From the NCBI RefSeq assembly GCF_003073045.1, contig NC_037597.1:28945927-29009926 (forward strand): 64,000 nucleotides of DNA, written 5' to 3'. The notes below the pieces were generated by a model. That model had not been told where the DNA came from, made no database searches, and was given only the letters and a program-made list of their open reading frames with translations. The stretch is from Pomacea canaliculata (lineage: Eukaryota > Mollusca > Gastropoda > Architaenioglossa > Ampullariidae). The position numbers and the translations under genes were made by a program. This document shows positions 39,601 to 50,657 of this stretch, piece by piece; within the stretch, counting starts at the first letter, position 1; the number at the start of each line of letters is the position of its first letter.

Positions 39601-40953
39601 CCTGTGGCAAACTGGCATCTGGAAAGAGAACCACAGGGAGACCTTAACTGCAGTATAAAGTCATCTGCATTGGTGACTTGGGTCTTGCAACTGGTTGCAC
39701 AAGGTGAAGCCCCATCACCTTGAATCAGCAGAAGAAAAACTTAATGCTATGGCTTACAAATGGGCATGCAGAACGGAGCATAGACATTCTACCAATTTGA
39801 AAACAGGTTACAATACCTAGATGTGTTGACATTGATCAAGACTGCTATTTGCTTTGGTTTCTTCAGTCATGCACAACTACCACAGGCATACACACCATGA
39901 AACCATGGTACAATACACAGATGTGTCCACTGTTGAGGCTATGATGTGGCGTTAGTTGCTGGCACAGTGCAAAACACAGACGCCTCTGTAATGGAGACTT
40001 TTATTGGCTTTGGTCCCTTCAGTCATGCATATCTGTCACAACCATACACATCATCCATAGTCAGCTCTGACTAAAGGAGACCATACTAATGGCTCACAAT
40101 GATAGCTCAATGACATGTTTTAAAAGTTAGAAGATATGTTTTCTTTTATGTACAGTGTTGCAAAAAACAAAACAAAACACAGAGCTGATAGTTTATTACT
40201 ATGTCATGTTTAAACCCTAGTTCTAATGGTTCACTACAACTGATAAAAAAGTGTAATATCAGACCATAGCAGAAGAAGAATTTTATACTAGTAAGAAGAA
40301 TTAAATTGAAAAACATGTTTTTGGGTGATATTTCTAAAGTATCTATTTCTTTTGAAACATAAATTGGCCCTGCTACAGATCAACACACTGGGCCCTGCAT
40401 GCATATTGACACAATAGTGGTCAGAATTATGCAGTAAATCACCAGTGCCCAATGAGCTGAACTTGTTCAGATAAAGGGAGTGATGTAACTCTTTACAGTT
40501 TGTGCTTTCTTGCTTGTCCACCTAATAAACTTCTTGTTTCAGCTGTCCATGTTTGATTGTCTTCAGCTGTCACTGACGCCAAAAATTTCTTGAGAACCAT
40601 CACTAATATAAGAGATTAAGAAGGACGAAAGAAAGATGAAATATAGTTTTGCTGTATGCACCACTAAGGTATGACGTCCACTCCTAAGAAGAAAAAAAAA
40701 GTTCTCAGAACTTGATACACAACACTTTTGGGCATTAGTTTCTTTTAGGGGTGATGAAGACAAAAAGAAAAATGGAAAGTTTGATTTTTGGTATGTATTG
40801 TCTGGTAAAGTAAGCTAATTGTTAGATGTTTTTGAGTACATTGTTGTCTGGTAAAGAAGCTGTTACATGTTGCAGGATGGTGTTATGGTGCTGAGTGCAA
40901 CACACCGCTTCAGGAAGAAATATGTCACAACACTGCTTTACAAACCTATCTAG
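21637..40953 (+). CDS. PRKAB1: AMP-activated protein kinase beta subunit
   Basis: Exons: 21637-21780, 23723-23779, 30016-30173, 33220-33313, 34599-34719, 35644-35777, 36546-36614, 40876-40953. All junctions are GT..AG and all phases agree. The product is 284 aa; vertebrate beta subunits are about 270. It starts MGNTSS, the N-myristoylation signal of AMPK beta. Residues about 87-165 are the glycogen-binding module (FKWEGGGKEVLLSGSFNGW, DLPEGEHEYKFLVDGQW). The serine at the split codon, residue 120 in IPLVKSHGDF, corresponds to beta-1 Ser108. The C-terminal alpha/gamma-binding region follows (PPFLPPQLLQVILNKD, EPNHVMLNHLYALSIKD), ending KYVTTLLYKPI. It is the scaffold of the AMPK heterotrimer. 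Exon 2 (19 codons) has no counterpart that I recognise in vertebrates. Whether the locus is orthologous to PRKAB1 or to the single invertebrate beta gene is open. Confidence 0.95.
22267..22305 (+). CDS. candidate alternative first exon of PRKAB (no myristoylation motif)
   Basis: An ATG with good context (AAA before, G after) opens 13 codons, MAKLSFINSLVQQ, ending exactly at CAG|GTGAGC, a strong donor in phase 0. The standard first exon also ends in phase 0, and exons 2 and 3 both begin in phase 0, so it could splice to either in frame. The resulting beta subunit would lack MGNTSS and so would not be myristoylated. Evidence is sequence logic only. Confidence 0.45.
25070..25607. mobile_element. 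non-autonomous hAT-like element (538 bp) in PRKAB intron 2
   Basis: The ends are CAGGGATTCTGCTAAGG and, inverted, CAGGGCTTCTGCTTACG. The flanking 8-mers AGAGATGA and TGAGATGC agree at six of eight positions, as an aged 8-bp target duplication would. Inside, GGGGTCCCAGGGACCCC-type inverted sequence lies near both ends. No transposase frame is present. Confidence 0.6.
26936..28216 (+). mobile_element. mariner element, inactive (1.28 kb)
   Basis: TA lies on both sides (26934-26935, 28217-28218). The terminal inverted repeats share AAGCCTCACCCAGAA. The transposase can be followed from VLGDGHITVRQIAKSIGISS through EIWIHHFE, GSPSSKKFKQ, the second catalytic region and PYSPDL. It is broken by several stops and frame changes. 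All three DD34D catalytic positions appear changed: the first motif reads NE rather than DE, the QDN region is degraded, and the last Asp is Tyr. The length fits a full-length ancient mariner. Confidence 0.85.
31195..32260 (-). mobile_element. L2/CR1-like LINE fragment (reverse transcriptase C-terminus)
   Basis: Read on the minus strand, YADDT (about 32199-32216) is motif C of the reverse transcriptase. Downstream, LSRLDYCNSLLAGYPEYLL, KLQKVQNSAA and so on form the standard end of L2/CR1-type proteins. The 3' end carries GTAAAGCGCATAC and AATAATAA tail sequence. There are frame breaks and it is 5'-truncated. Confidence 0.8.
32610..32770 (-). mobile_element. LINE/SINE 3' tail fragment
   Basis: On the minus strand it reads TTTAGTCTATATAAGATTAACG, TAAAGTGCTATAAGC and TATAAATCCTCCTCC, followed by ATTATTATT. 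It matches the plus-strand tail at 16270-16375. A GGA microsatellite lies in its tail. Confidence 0.55.
33318..33440 (+). repeat. donor-like minisatellite at start of PRKAB intron 4
   Basis: The motif GATAATGGGCAGGTGGGTCATTTT recurs directly after exon 4, with AGGTGGGTC cores near 33331, 33396 and 33430 and a variant, AAGTGGGTC, near 33366. It is interrupted by a poly(T) run. A detached copy lies at about 33880-33940. Each AG|GTGGGT looks like a 5' splice site. Confidence 0.7.
34820..34994 (-). mobile_element. tRNA-derived SINE in PRKAB intron 5
   Basis: On the minus strand the head reads GGGGACCTGGTAGTCTGGTGG, then TTAGTGC (A-box region, about 34994-34967) and AGTTCAAGGCTC (B-box-like, about 34945-34930), spaced as in a tRNA promoter. 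The body continues left and its end is unclear. It is not an intact tRNA, because no acceptor stem closes. Confidence 0.6.
36182..36213. repeat. poly(C)/(CA)n microsatellite in PRKAB intron 6
   Basis: A run of about 15 C is followed by ACACACAC. Confidence 0.9.
36961..37250. repeat. dispersed repeat (SINE-like) in PRKAB intron 7
   Basis: It contains GGTCACGGTCGTCCTTTGACC, GAGCCAGTTTCACATTGAGGG, CAGTGCCC and GGAGTCAGGTACCCATTCCC, and ends near GTATCGAACC, a weak B-box-like motif. A decayed fragment of the same repeat lies at about 5490-5590. I cannot assign a family. Confidence 0.5.
37419..37855. mobile_element. hAT-type MITE (437 bp) with perfect 8-bp target duplication
   Basis: The ends are CAGTGATGCCCAACC and GGTTGGGCATCCCTG. 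The flanks TACTAGAC (37411-37418 and 37856-37863) are identical. The terminal regions are GC-rich (GGCCTGCGGGCC, GGCCCGCGGGCC) around an AT-rich centre. There is no transposase. Confidence 0.9.
38750..39800 (+). pseudogene. decayed LINE reverse transcriptase in PRKAB intron 7
   Basis: Pieces in order: IKKGTT-like (about 38810), a degraded GVKQGC region (about 39180, IEQGCALV), YKLEVVYHF with L.SPTVSHW (about 39355-39410, for the FTYLGS motif), and VWNNPKL..STLLHGSES (about 39457-39545). They lie in different frames. The arrangement is that of an RTE-like endonuclease/reverse transcriptase end. It is heavily decayed. Confidence 0.6.
39800..40875 (+). other. rest of PRKAB intron 7
   Basis: A loose duplication of ATGTGT..GACTGCTATTTGCTTTGGTTT, then CTTCAGTCATGCA, occurs at about 39830-39880 and 39990-40030. 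I see no other supported feature before the last exon. Confidence 0.4.
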
Positions 40954-41479
40954 CCAGGGCTTGTATGCTGGTCTACCTAATAGTGGATATGTGCGTATTT
41001 ATGCATGTGATGACTGAACAAAGTGGGATCTACCGGTGTTAATGCCTGTGCTGATAGTGGACAATATCTACCTAAATTTTTCCATGCGCTGTATATAGCC
41101 AGACAGTATGAAAGCCTCTACTAGAGGTATTGAGGTGTTTGTGCTGACTGCAAACAGGATGGGGTCTCAAGTCAACTATCAGGCTGCAGCTGGGATCAGC
41201 AGATTTTGTGATTCAAAGGCAAAATGAGGATGAATAGAACCCCTTGACAGACGTGGCTAGCAGTAAATGTATCAGTTGAGATGTGTGTCATAGCCCTTAC
41301 CCTGTCTTTTGTTCCAAGTCTGCATGGAGAGAGTTGACTATAAGCTGTTTAGTTCATATAGATTTATTGCATGGATTGCCACTCTAAAGGGTTACATGTT
41401 GAGATATTTGTGGGGGGTTTTGTGATATTTTTGAATGGTAACATTTGTTTTTGTTTTACAACTGTTTGGGTGGTGGTCC

Positions 41480-41660
41480 ACACTGCATAAGGTATCTGGA
41501 CAGTGTTGTCCACTCAGCATAAGGTATCTGAATGTAGTCATTCATACCATGGAAGGCATCAGTTTATGTTGGCCCGAACTGCATAAAGTATCTGGATGTG
41601 GTCATTCATACCATGAAAGGCATCTGTTTATGTTGACTCGATCATCACAAGGTATTTGAC
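41480..41660 (+). repeat. tandem repeat, ~64 bp unit, downstream of PRKAB stop
   Basis: GTATCTGAATGTAGTCATTCA, then TACCATGGAAGGCATC, and so on is followed 64 bp later by GTATCTGGATGTGGTCATTCA. Partial copies (GCATAAGGTATCTGGACAGTG, CACAAGGTATTTGACTACAG) lie on both sides. Confidence 0.75.
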
Positions 41661-43804
41661 TACAGTGTTACATGCTAAAGCTTGTACTGGCTGCACACAC
41701 ATCATCACTTGGGCCCCATTTGATAGCACTTGTCTGTGATGTTATGTACATTATTTTTCTGTGGTTGAAGAAGCTTTTTTCAAGAGCATTAGGAATATTG
41801 CTTACTTTATAAATAAGTGCCTGCTGCTGGCATCGGACGTGTGTACATGCCATCACACACTGGGCCAGTCTGCATGGCTCTGGTGTTGCATAACTGTGTA
41901 TTTGACTAAAGGTAATGTCTATATGCAACATCACACTAAAAATAAAAACATGAGGCTTCTTTTTAGTATTGGTGAAATTGCATGAAAGAAATGCTGACAG
42001 GTGACATTAAAAATTAGTGCAATTGTTCCGCAGTGATTTAATTTAAAATTACTGTTACTGCCTGTGTCAAAATTCTTCTAAGGTATTTCTTCTCTGACAT
42101 TGCTTACATTGTGTAGAACATTGTTGTGCTAGCATTGTGTAAGGAAAGCTGGTTTATCGAAGGCAACATGGACGAAAAAATACTTTAGAGAGCTACAGTG
42201 CATGACTATTGAATGTATGTCAAATGCTGGAAAACTGTAAACTTTGTCTACAGGTTATCTAGCTGCTATACCCAATGTTGGAAAATTGCAAACCTTGTCT
42301 TGAGTTGACCTAGCTGTTACATTTTATACATGTGAACACTGCCTGTTGTGCTATAGTGGTCTCTCTTCCATGCAGTCAATCAAGATCCACTGTGATGCAG
42401 AAATAACAGTTTTATAGGAGACATAAAGGTCTAGTTGATCATGCTGATATTGAGGATTTGGTATATTGTGGTTTTCTTTTGCTTTTAAGAATGAGCATGC
42501 ATGTTTCTTACACCCATAGAAGTGTAGACAGTGTTTCACAAGAACAGAACCAACCCCTGGAGTCCAGATCACTGAGAATTTATGCAGCATATTTTTAAAC
42601 AGAGATGTTGGTGGGATTCTCAATTATGTTCAATGTAGAATGCATCTTGTGATAAAAGCATTCCTAAGCCTAAAGTGTTCTGTGCCAATGATGAGCCTTG
42701 TTGCAGCTTTGTGACAAAAAGCTAAGAGCGGTCAGCTAGTTGCCAAATATGCAGTTGAAAAAGAATTTCCAATTAACTTGAAATACAACAGAAGCAAAGA
42801 GTAATATAGAAAGGTCAAAAAATGAATCTTGTCAAAATTCTGCAGAAACTTGCCTGGTGCTAACTCTGTTTTATTTTGTAGCAAAACTTTGTTTGCAGGG
42901 CACAATGGTATTTGAAAAAAATTGGAATATTATAACAGTTACTGACAACAATATAGTTCTATAAATGTTGTCATCAGTGCTGCTGATTACCTTTCTTCCT
43001 GCCCACTTCTTTCATCGGCTGATAAAGCACTGTGTGAGCCTGCCAGCAAGCCTTTGTCTACACTGGTCCCTTTGCTTGAAACATTGCCCATACTGCTCTG
43101 CCAGTCTGCCCCCTTAATGCTTACCTCTTTAAAATGACTTTCAACCAATTTCTAGTGCATTAAACTGTTTTTATGGGATCAGTTTGCTTTACAAGTTTTC
43201 TTAACTTATCTAAATGATGACAGGGCATTTACTTTATTATTGATGAAAATAAATATGCTGTTCAGTGACGATGGGGAATTCTTAGTACCATACTGTTGAT
43301 CACATATTTTCAGGCAGTTGAAGTAGATGTGAAATAGTATGTTTAACTGGCTTCTTCTTGTGGCGATGGACATTTCACTCTGTGTCATATGATACAGGGG
43401 ATTCTTCTTTAACCACCTCACTATGTGCCACCTGCCCCAACCCTTTTGGGCAAATATAGTACATTCCCCTGTTTTTGGTAATGATTGTTACCAACTTGTG
43501 CGTGTCAACAGATTTGTATTTCCCTTTGCTGTTAGTCCTCAAAGAGAGGAATCTAAGATCAAACAGACTGATCATTTTAAAAATCTAAAGATGGTGTGTG
43601 GTGGGGGGGAAATTTAGCACATTTACATTTTAGTTTGTACTGCATGACCATTTTCAAAGTATTTTTAAATAACCCTGCAGCATTAATGAAAAAGTAATGA
43701 CAATGGAAAAATACAGTTGAATACTTCTTTGTGATGTTGATATAATGGTGGAACACTTGTAGTCTCATGTAGCATTTCTATGGGTATGCATGAATGTTTG
43801 CAGG

Positions 43805-44030
43805 CACTAATATTGGTATAAACAGATACACATTATTTAACCTCAGACATAATTGTAGACAAATTCTTCTATTTCTGTATTAGTATAAACAGACTTGGAT
43901 TATTAACTTGCAGCTAGACTTTATTGTTGACAAATACTTATGCTGCCTGTATCGGTATAAGCGGACATGGAATATTTACTTCAGCTAGACATTATGTTAA
44001 TAATTTCTTCTGTCATCAGCTTAAAGGATT
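43805..44030 (+). repeat. degenerate ~70-bp tandem repeat
   Basis: TTGGTATAAACAGATA, TTAGTATAAACAGACTTGG and TCGGTATAAGCGGACATGG recur at about 43813, 43880 and 43952. Each is followed by a CAGCTAGAC..TTGT..ACAAATTCTTCT-like segment. Confidence 0.6.
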
Positions 44031-45434
44031 TTTTTTAATGTTTGCAACTCTGTCAGGTGATAGTACCAACAACAAAAAAAAAAAATTGTTTGCTACTGAG
44101 ATTGTGAGCCAATAAACAGTTTGTCACTTTTCTCTGAATTAGGGATTGTATCAGTTATTTGCAGCCCTTTAACTATTAGTGTGGATGAAACGAGTGCAAT
44201 TTGCTTTTAATTTCAGTAAAGACAGAGACATAACACTTTTTGATAAATCATTTCTGGTGTATGTAGAGTAAAAGTGTGCCATTATGTATAGTCCTATTGT
44301 GGAAACTATGTCCAAATGTTCTGCCGTCAGAATAGAAATGACTTGTCTTCATGTACGGTTTGTTCTGGTGTCAAGAGTTTGACACTTCACCTGGGTCAAC
44401 GCAAGTCCGAAGTTTTATTTTAAATATGATAGTGCTTTTTTCTTGTCATCAAAGAGAAAGATTAGTTTAAGAACTGTTGCTTGATTACTGGTATGAAATT
44501 GTTTGAGCATAGTGCTTAGATGGTGTGAAGTTTGCCTGATATGTCTAGATGGTGTGGTGCATGGTAAGCATATTGAATGCTGGTATGTCAGAGAGAAGAT
44601 GGACAGTGAGCAAGCCTGTTAAGTACAGTAAAACCTCTTCATTAAGACCTTGTGTTGCAACCCCCCATTTTGATGTGGCTCCCCCAAATAGCTTCTTGGT
44701 GTTTGCCCTATGCTACAGCCTGATGAAGAATACCAGGAAGTAAATTAAGTACGTTTTGAAAGCAACTGCTTGTTCATCAGGTCAGAGGTCATTTTCATCC
44801 AAAGGCATATCGACCATATCAACTTTGTCATGACCATATCATCCTATGTAAGACTGCATTGTACCAACACAATAGATGCAGGTCTAGAAGAGGAATTAAT
44901 CATGGATGACACAAGTAGCCATAGGCTTCAAATGTTATGAATAGAGGCATGCATTGTTTGAACAACTTCAGCTACCATCTTATTAAAAAAATGGCTGCTT
45001 GGCAATGCACATTTAGAGAATAAATCTCACAATTTCTGTCAACTTTGTCATTCTTCTTAAGTTTGGAGGTTTGTATGGAGACATTTGGTTGACATGAATT
45101 CGGCAAATGCAAGTGTGTTGTATCGATACATCCCTGTTGATTGAGTTAAGCAGGTATTATTGTTTGGGTATTTATTTAGCCTGGGTCTGGCTCAAGTGGA
45201 TGAATTTGGTGTTGGGATGTCATTGTGAAGGTGATTAGATTCAGGTGGGAGGTTAATAAGACTCCCATTCATTGTTGTCTCTTTGCTTACCACCGCAGAT
45301 TAGTGACTTGCCCTTCACTAACAACCTGTGGAAGAAGTAATGTGCTTATAAAAATAAAGATTCTTGTGACCAACTGTTGAAGCTCAATTGTGACTTGTTT
45401 TGCAGTGCATCTCAGTGTCTTGTTTCACAGATCC

Positions 45435-45990
45435 ATAGTAGAAGGTCTCATTCTAAACAATGATAAACCTGTGTACCGCAGGTTTGTGGATTACCTGGTG
45501 GCTTGGTGCAGTGGAAATGGTCTACAACTCAATGTTTCTAAGACCAGGGAGATGATAGTTGATTTTCACAGGAGCAGAGGTCCTGTGGTGCCTCACATTA
45601 TTAACAGTGAAGCCATGGAGCAGGCTCCAAAGGTGACTTGGAAAAGAACAGTTGAGAGCGAGGCAAAGGACATCAGAACCACATGGGCCCACCTGAAGAG
45701 GGCTGCCCAAAACCGGGTCCGCTGGCGAGGTGGTGTTGAGGCCCTATGCTCCTCAAAAGAGCAACAAGGAATAAACTAATGGAGCAGGCTGACCATTTTA
45801 GGTTTCTGGGATCCACCATCCTGAAACGATCTCAGCTGGAAAGAAAATGTGATGTCGATTATCTAGAAAGCACAAAAACCTGTGCCAGAGAAAAAGTTTG
45901 GCTTTATGGATGGACATTTAGTCCAGATTTACTGGGTGGTGGTAAAAGTGTACTGATACTCTCAATAACCATCCACAAGATAAGTCTTAA
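45435..45990 (+). pseudogene. Rex1/CR1-like LINE reverse-transcriptase relic, interrupted
   Basis: It reads FVDYLVAWCSGNGLQLNVSK, then TREMIVDFHRSR (motif D region), and after an interruption at 45627-45778 continues HFRFLGSTI (motif E). Such order is usual for Rex1/CR1-type reverse transcriptases. The fragment lacks catalytic motifs A to C. Confidence 0.7.
45627..45778 (+). mobile_element. 5'-truncated RTE-like LINE tail (152 bp) with 12-bp target duplication
   Basis: ATGGAGCAGGCT flanks the insert exactly at 45615-45626 and 45779-45790. The inserted piece encodes WKRTVESEAKD..RWRGGVEALC, the same C-terminal block as the LINE at 55862-59089 (TWRRTVERE..RWRTLVEALC). Reading resumes in frame after the second duplication. 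Confidence 0.85.
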
Positions 45991-47708
45991 CTGGGTGGTG
46001 TGTACAACTATTCGCTGTGACTTGGTTATTACCCAGCTAAGTTTGTGCAGGGCACGCAATATTATGGCTTGGCTGATGCATTTCACCTGCCTAATGGCTT
46101 TTAATGTTGCATGCCTTCTAGGGGCAGGTATTAACGTGCATGCCTCCTGAGAAAGTTACTTTGCCAAAGCAGTAGCCTCCCTGAACTCCGATGTGGCGTC
46201 AGGACTGAAAGTTGAATGTATCTCTTTGAAGTCTGTGCAGGATATATGTGTGCGCTCATGTATCTGCATGTGTATGTGGAGGGAGTCGTTCTTTGGGAGT
46301 AGATATAATAGTGTGAGTGGTTAGTATTTGTTGACTATGTGGCGGGCATAATCAAAGATAAGTTCTTTGTTCCATGTCACTTGGCAAATGAATTCTTCAT
46401 CTAAGAGAGCATCTTTGCCTACTGGGGTGCATGTCTATTGATCAGTTGCTTGTACCTGGAGAGTTAACCCATAAATCTTGAAATGCAATAGTTGCAGAAT
46501 CAGCAAGCATGATTGAGCTAAAGCAAAAATGACAAAGCAGACAGTTTTAAGAGCTTTAGTTTAAACATTTCAATAAGTGAACGTAAATTTTGAGATGTTT
46601 GAATTTGTGGTTCATGGAATGAAAGCTGACGTCTCTTCTGCTACCTGATTTTACCGGATGTAAGCAAGTCTGAATAGGGAGGTTTTACTGTACTTTGTGG
46701 TAGAATTATTTATCACTAAGGTCAGTAAGATGATGAATGTCTGTACATTGAAGCCTGGTTTATGTCGGTATATTGTGTGGAGCTTTTTAGTATGAATGGG
46801 ATAAAGATTGCTTAGCCATGTCTTGATGGCCTATTAATAATTGTGTACAGCTAACCCAAAGCTCTTTTTTGTGAAGTCTGCATACCCACACTTGGGAACC
46901 ATTCTGCACAAATATTAAAGCAAAATTGGGGCAAGTTTTAACAACTTTCGACATCTATGCTACTTCACGGTTTCTTTCATTTTGAGAGCAATGTGGCAAC
47001 TCATGCTTGTTCAGTAAATGTTTGTAATCCTTCGACAATCCACCCCACTTCATCTACTCTGTTTCTTTGTATGTGACAGCCCCCTTCCATTTCACAGTAT
47101 TTGTGTAGGCAAACATGACTGAGCAAGTCTCCAATGTATTTGTGTAGACAAATATTAACTGTGTATCATGGCTGCTATGGCGTTTGTCAGGTACAACCAC
47201 TATCAACTTATACACAGGAGCATGCGATATTTCTCGTTTTCATTTAGTGTTATACTGATGTTCTGATGTGAATAATGTTTACTGCTGGAGTGCAACATGC
47301 TGTGTATGCAGACACAGGACAGACAAGTGCAGTGTGCTGTACATGTGAATAGATCAATTCTTGACTTGCATGGTGAGCATTTGGATACTTTTCAGCCTTT
47401 TTTAAAAAAAAACAAGACTGGGGTTGAACATTATTATTCTACAAAATGGATATATGTGGATATATAGATGGAAACAATGTTCTGAGAGTTGGCCTTTGAA
47501 AACCAATTGGGAAACAACAGTGTGAACTGTGTGTAACTGGAATGAAATCATTAAATTGTCTAGGACCATGGCACACTAGTGCTAGAGGTCCATCAGGCTT
47601 ATGAACATGTTCATTAAAATCCATACTGAAGGTCACATTGTGTGATGTCTTCCACAACCCACACCCCCTTGGTTTTTTTTTTACATGCTGGCTATGGTTG
47701 ATCTATAG

Positions 47709-47878
47709 CAGACCTGGGCAAAGGCCGGCCCGCCTCCTGTCTCTGACCGGCCCGCTGGCCAGTACATATACTATATATACAGTATTGGGTAAAACTGAGT
47801 TAACTATATTAGTCCGGCCCTCTAAAACCATCCCAATTTCTCATGCGGCCCCTTGGGAAAATTAATTGCCCACCCCTG
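47709..47878. mobile_element. hAT-type MITE (170 bp) with perfect 8-bp target duplication
   Basis: It starts CAGACCTGGGCAA and ends TTGCCCACCCCTG. ATCTATAG flanks both sides (47701-47708, 47879-47886). GGCCGGCCCGCC near the left and GCGGCCCC near the right are GC-rich subterminal blocks. It is a separate family from the 437-bp MITE. Confidence 0.9.
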
Positions 47879-50657
47879 ATCTATAGCATAATTATACTAC
47901 TTAGACTATTGCAATAACATGTAGAAGTTTGGTGCATTCAATTTCTATTTGAATCTCCCAAAATTTATGACGTATACAGTAATATATGGTCATCAGCCAT
48001 TCTCAACTTGTTGGCAGTTGACTATTTTCAAACTATTTGCACCAAACACTTTACAAATACCCTCTGCACAGTCAAAAATATCATCTAGTAATTTTGTTGC
48101 TATTTATCACCAGAAAGGTCAGGATTTTGTAGATTTTTGTATATCTCGACAGGGGTTTTTTCCTCTGCCATGTTGTAGTCTAGACATGTATTTCTCCATT
48201 GCTTTTGTTCTCTGATATATTCTTTATCCAATATTTGTTTTGTTAGTCTAGACGTGTAACTCCAGTGGTTCAGCTGAGGCTTTAGGGTGTTGCCCCTCTT
48301 TTCAAGAGAATCGTGTTTTAAAAAAAATTTGCATTACTATTCATAAGTGCAGCAGCAGAAAAATTCTGCGTACAATACAATAAATTAATGGTAATTTAGG
48401 TACAGCCAGCCAGATGAGAGGGAAATCTTTCCATGACAGTGGCAGATTGACCAAAAATTGCTGAATAAAAGGAAGATAGAATCCATCTTTTCCAAGCAGC
48501 AGGCAAAGCAAGCATAGATTAAAACGTTATAAGCAGACAGCAAATCTTTTGGCACAATTTCTGCTAACGGTGCAAGGAAATTAAAATCTGAAAAATCTAT
48601 TAGAATAGCCCTTTTTAAAGGATTTTTTACTGGAAGATTTGTGACTGATAATTTTTCGTCATCCCTTGAATTGAAGAGAAAGTTTGGAATGGAGGAGTAA
48701 TAACAAGAATGTTGGAGACAACCTTAGTGAATGAACACCTGAGTAACATCATCATTACATTTTTGGTAAAAAGATGGCAGCACAATAGTCAAAATGATGC
48801 ACCATCTCAATGACCTGCCTGTCGCTCCTGCTTCAAGGATTGGTGGTTTTGGCATATTTTCTTTTCATGATGTTCATTTTCATAACAATGCTTCACACTC
48901 TTGATGCTAGATCTTTGTTTTTTCCTCTGATTAATACATCTGTGTTCAGAACTATAAAATATCACTTTTGATGTAGCTGTACACTATTTTAAATTTCATT
49001 GGTTATATTTTCTGTATCAAAAAGGGAAAAAAGTCTTTTTGTGAATGTACTGCAGAGACACACATAATTAGACATAATCATTCTTCTTTAAAATGCTAAT
49101 ATTGCTATATTTTCAAGCTTCATTTATTCAGTTCAATGACAATACATATACAGATGCCTTGGTTAGAAGATCAGAATACAACCAAAAAAACTGAGGAATA
49201 ATGAAATAAATGCACAAGCTTTGTTGCATTGTTGAGCATATAAAAATGGGAAGATAAAGCTTGAACATCATAGAGACTAAAGGCACTGACAGGAAAACAT
49301 AGGAAAGGCCACAACAGAGTGATAACTCCAACCAACCCTTTTCCTCAGAAATGTTCCTAATGGCTGGAGTAGTGACCAAGGTTTATCAGACTTATCCCAC
49401 TATATCTTAACTATATATTGTACATTAGTAATAGCCAATCATGCGAAATCAAATTATTTAATGTTTGGCTGAAGTGGCCTGTCATCAATGAAGTTGTCCT
49501 CAAGTCGCAGTCCTGTTGCTGTCATGCAGACCTATTGTTTCTTATCCAAATATCTGTTATCAGTTACGCTGGGCAACAGCCACTCTTGGACTTGAGTGAC
49601 ATACTGGTCTGTTTGAATGATCGATCACCCTGCACACGGTGAGTGATGTACATACTAACCCTGTTCTCGTGAATGAACAACACTTTAAAGAACACTGGCC
49701 TCCACCAAACCCATAGTTTTCTTCTTTGGATCTTGTCAAACTGAAGTTTCCCCCTCACTCTTCCTGATAGCAATTGTATCCCACTGCATGGTTCTTTGTC
49801 GGTTACTCTCTCCCACTATTAACTTGCTAGTTTTCACATCCCTGCATAAACAAGGACCCTATTTGTAATGACCTAGTGAACTAATTTAATTTCACATCCA
49901 GAGTCCTGAACTTAACAACAATACTTTGGTCTAGTAAAAAAAGACTAGCTGTGCAGAAGTTATTTCCCTGCCTCCAGGCATGGAAGCCTTGTTAGAAACA
50001 CATGTGAACAGCAAGATGACAAAGGATCACAATATTCCAGAAAGAATTGATTCTGCCAAAGTACAAGTAATATCCAAGATCTTGACTAGTTCAATACTAA
50101 TATTCCAGATAACAACCAGCCACATTAGACTACATCCACAAAATCCAGAGATAAATTTTAGTCATATGGCTAAATCTAAAAAGAAATAAAAAGTAATGTC
50201 TACCATAAGTTACTTGACAGAAAAAAAGCTTTCAGTTTCATCCTCCACAAGCTTTTATGCTCAAACACTGCTGCTTTACTCTAAAGGCCACATCAACATT
50301 CGATTTCAGCATTACTTCACGCATCGATTACTGCCTTTTGACTCCATGGTGTTGTTATGTTTATGACAACTAAATACAACAAGGGGTGTGTGCAACCCCA
50401 GAATGGAGCAGAGAAAACTTGGAGTGTTGGAGTTACAAACGATTTCTAGACATATGGACCAGGCCACTTACTGACAAAACATTTCTTGCTAAAAACTTGT
50501 AAAGCCAGAAGCTGCAAGTAATACTAATTTGGTGGGATTGGGGATAAGGGTGAGTGAAAGAAATGTGAAGTGTAATCTTTGTTCTAGGAACTCTCCATCA
50601 AGATGGAGAAGAGTCTGGTTATGTGGGTTTTATTAGCAATAGAGAAGTACTGGGAAA

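Larger units (their letters stand above)
44626..46690. mobile_element. pogo/Tigger-like element (2.07 kb) carrying nested LINE pieces
   Basis: The ends are CAGTAAAACCTCTTC and, inverted, CAGTAAAACCTCCC. TA lies outside each end (44624-44625, 46691-46692). No DDE transposase frame is visible. The interior holds LINE fragments at about 45435-45990. The two ends could instead belong to different pogo-like copies, so treating it as one element is tentative. Confidence 0.5.
40954..50657. other. PRKAB 3' UTR and intergenic region before convergent PRDX5
   Basis: No further gene is supported. AATAAA occurs at 41941-41946 and at several later points, so the PRKAB transcript end is undetermined. Two minisatellites, a pogo-like element with nested LINE pieces and a hAT MITE are listed separately. 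I see nothing in about 42050-43800 and 47900-50600 beyond AT-rich sequence. Confidence 0.45.
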
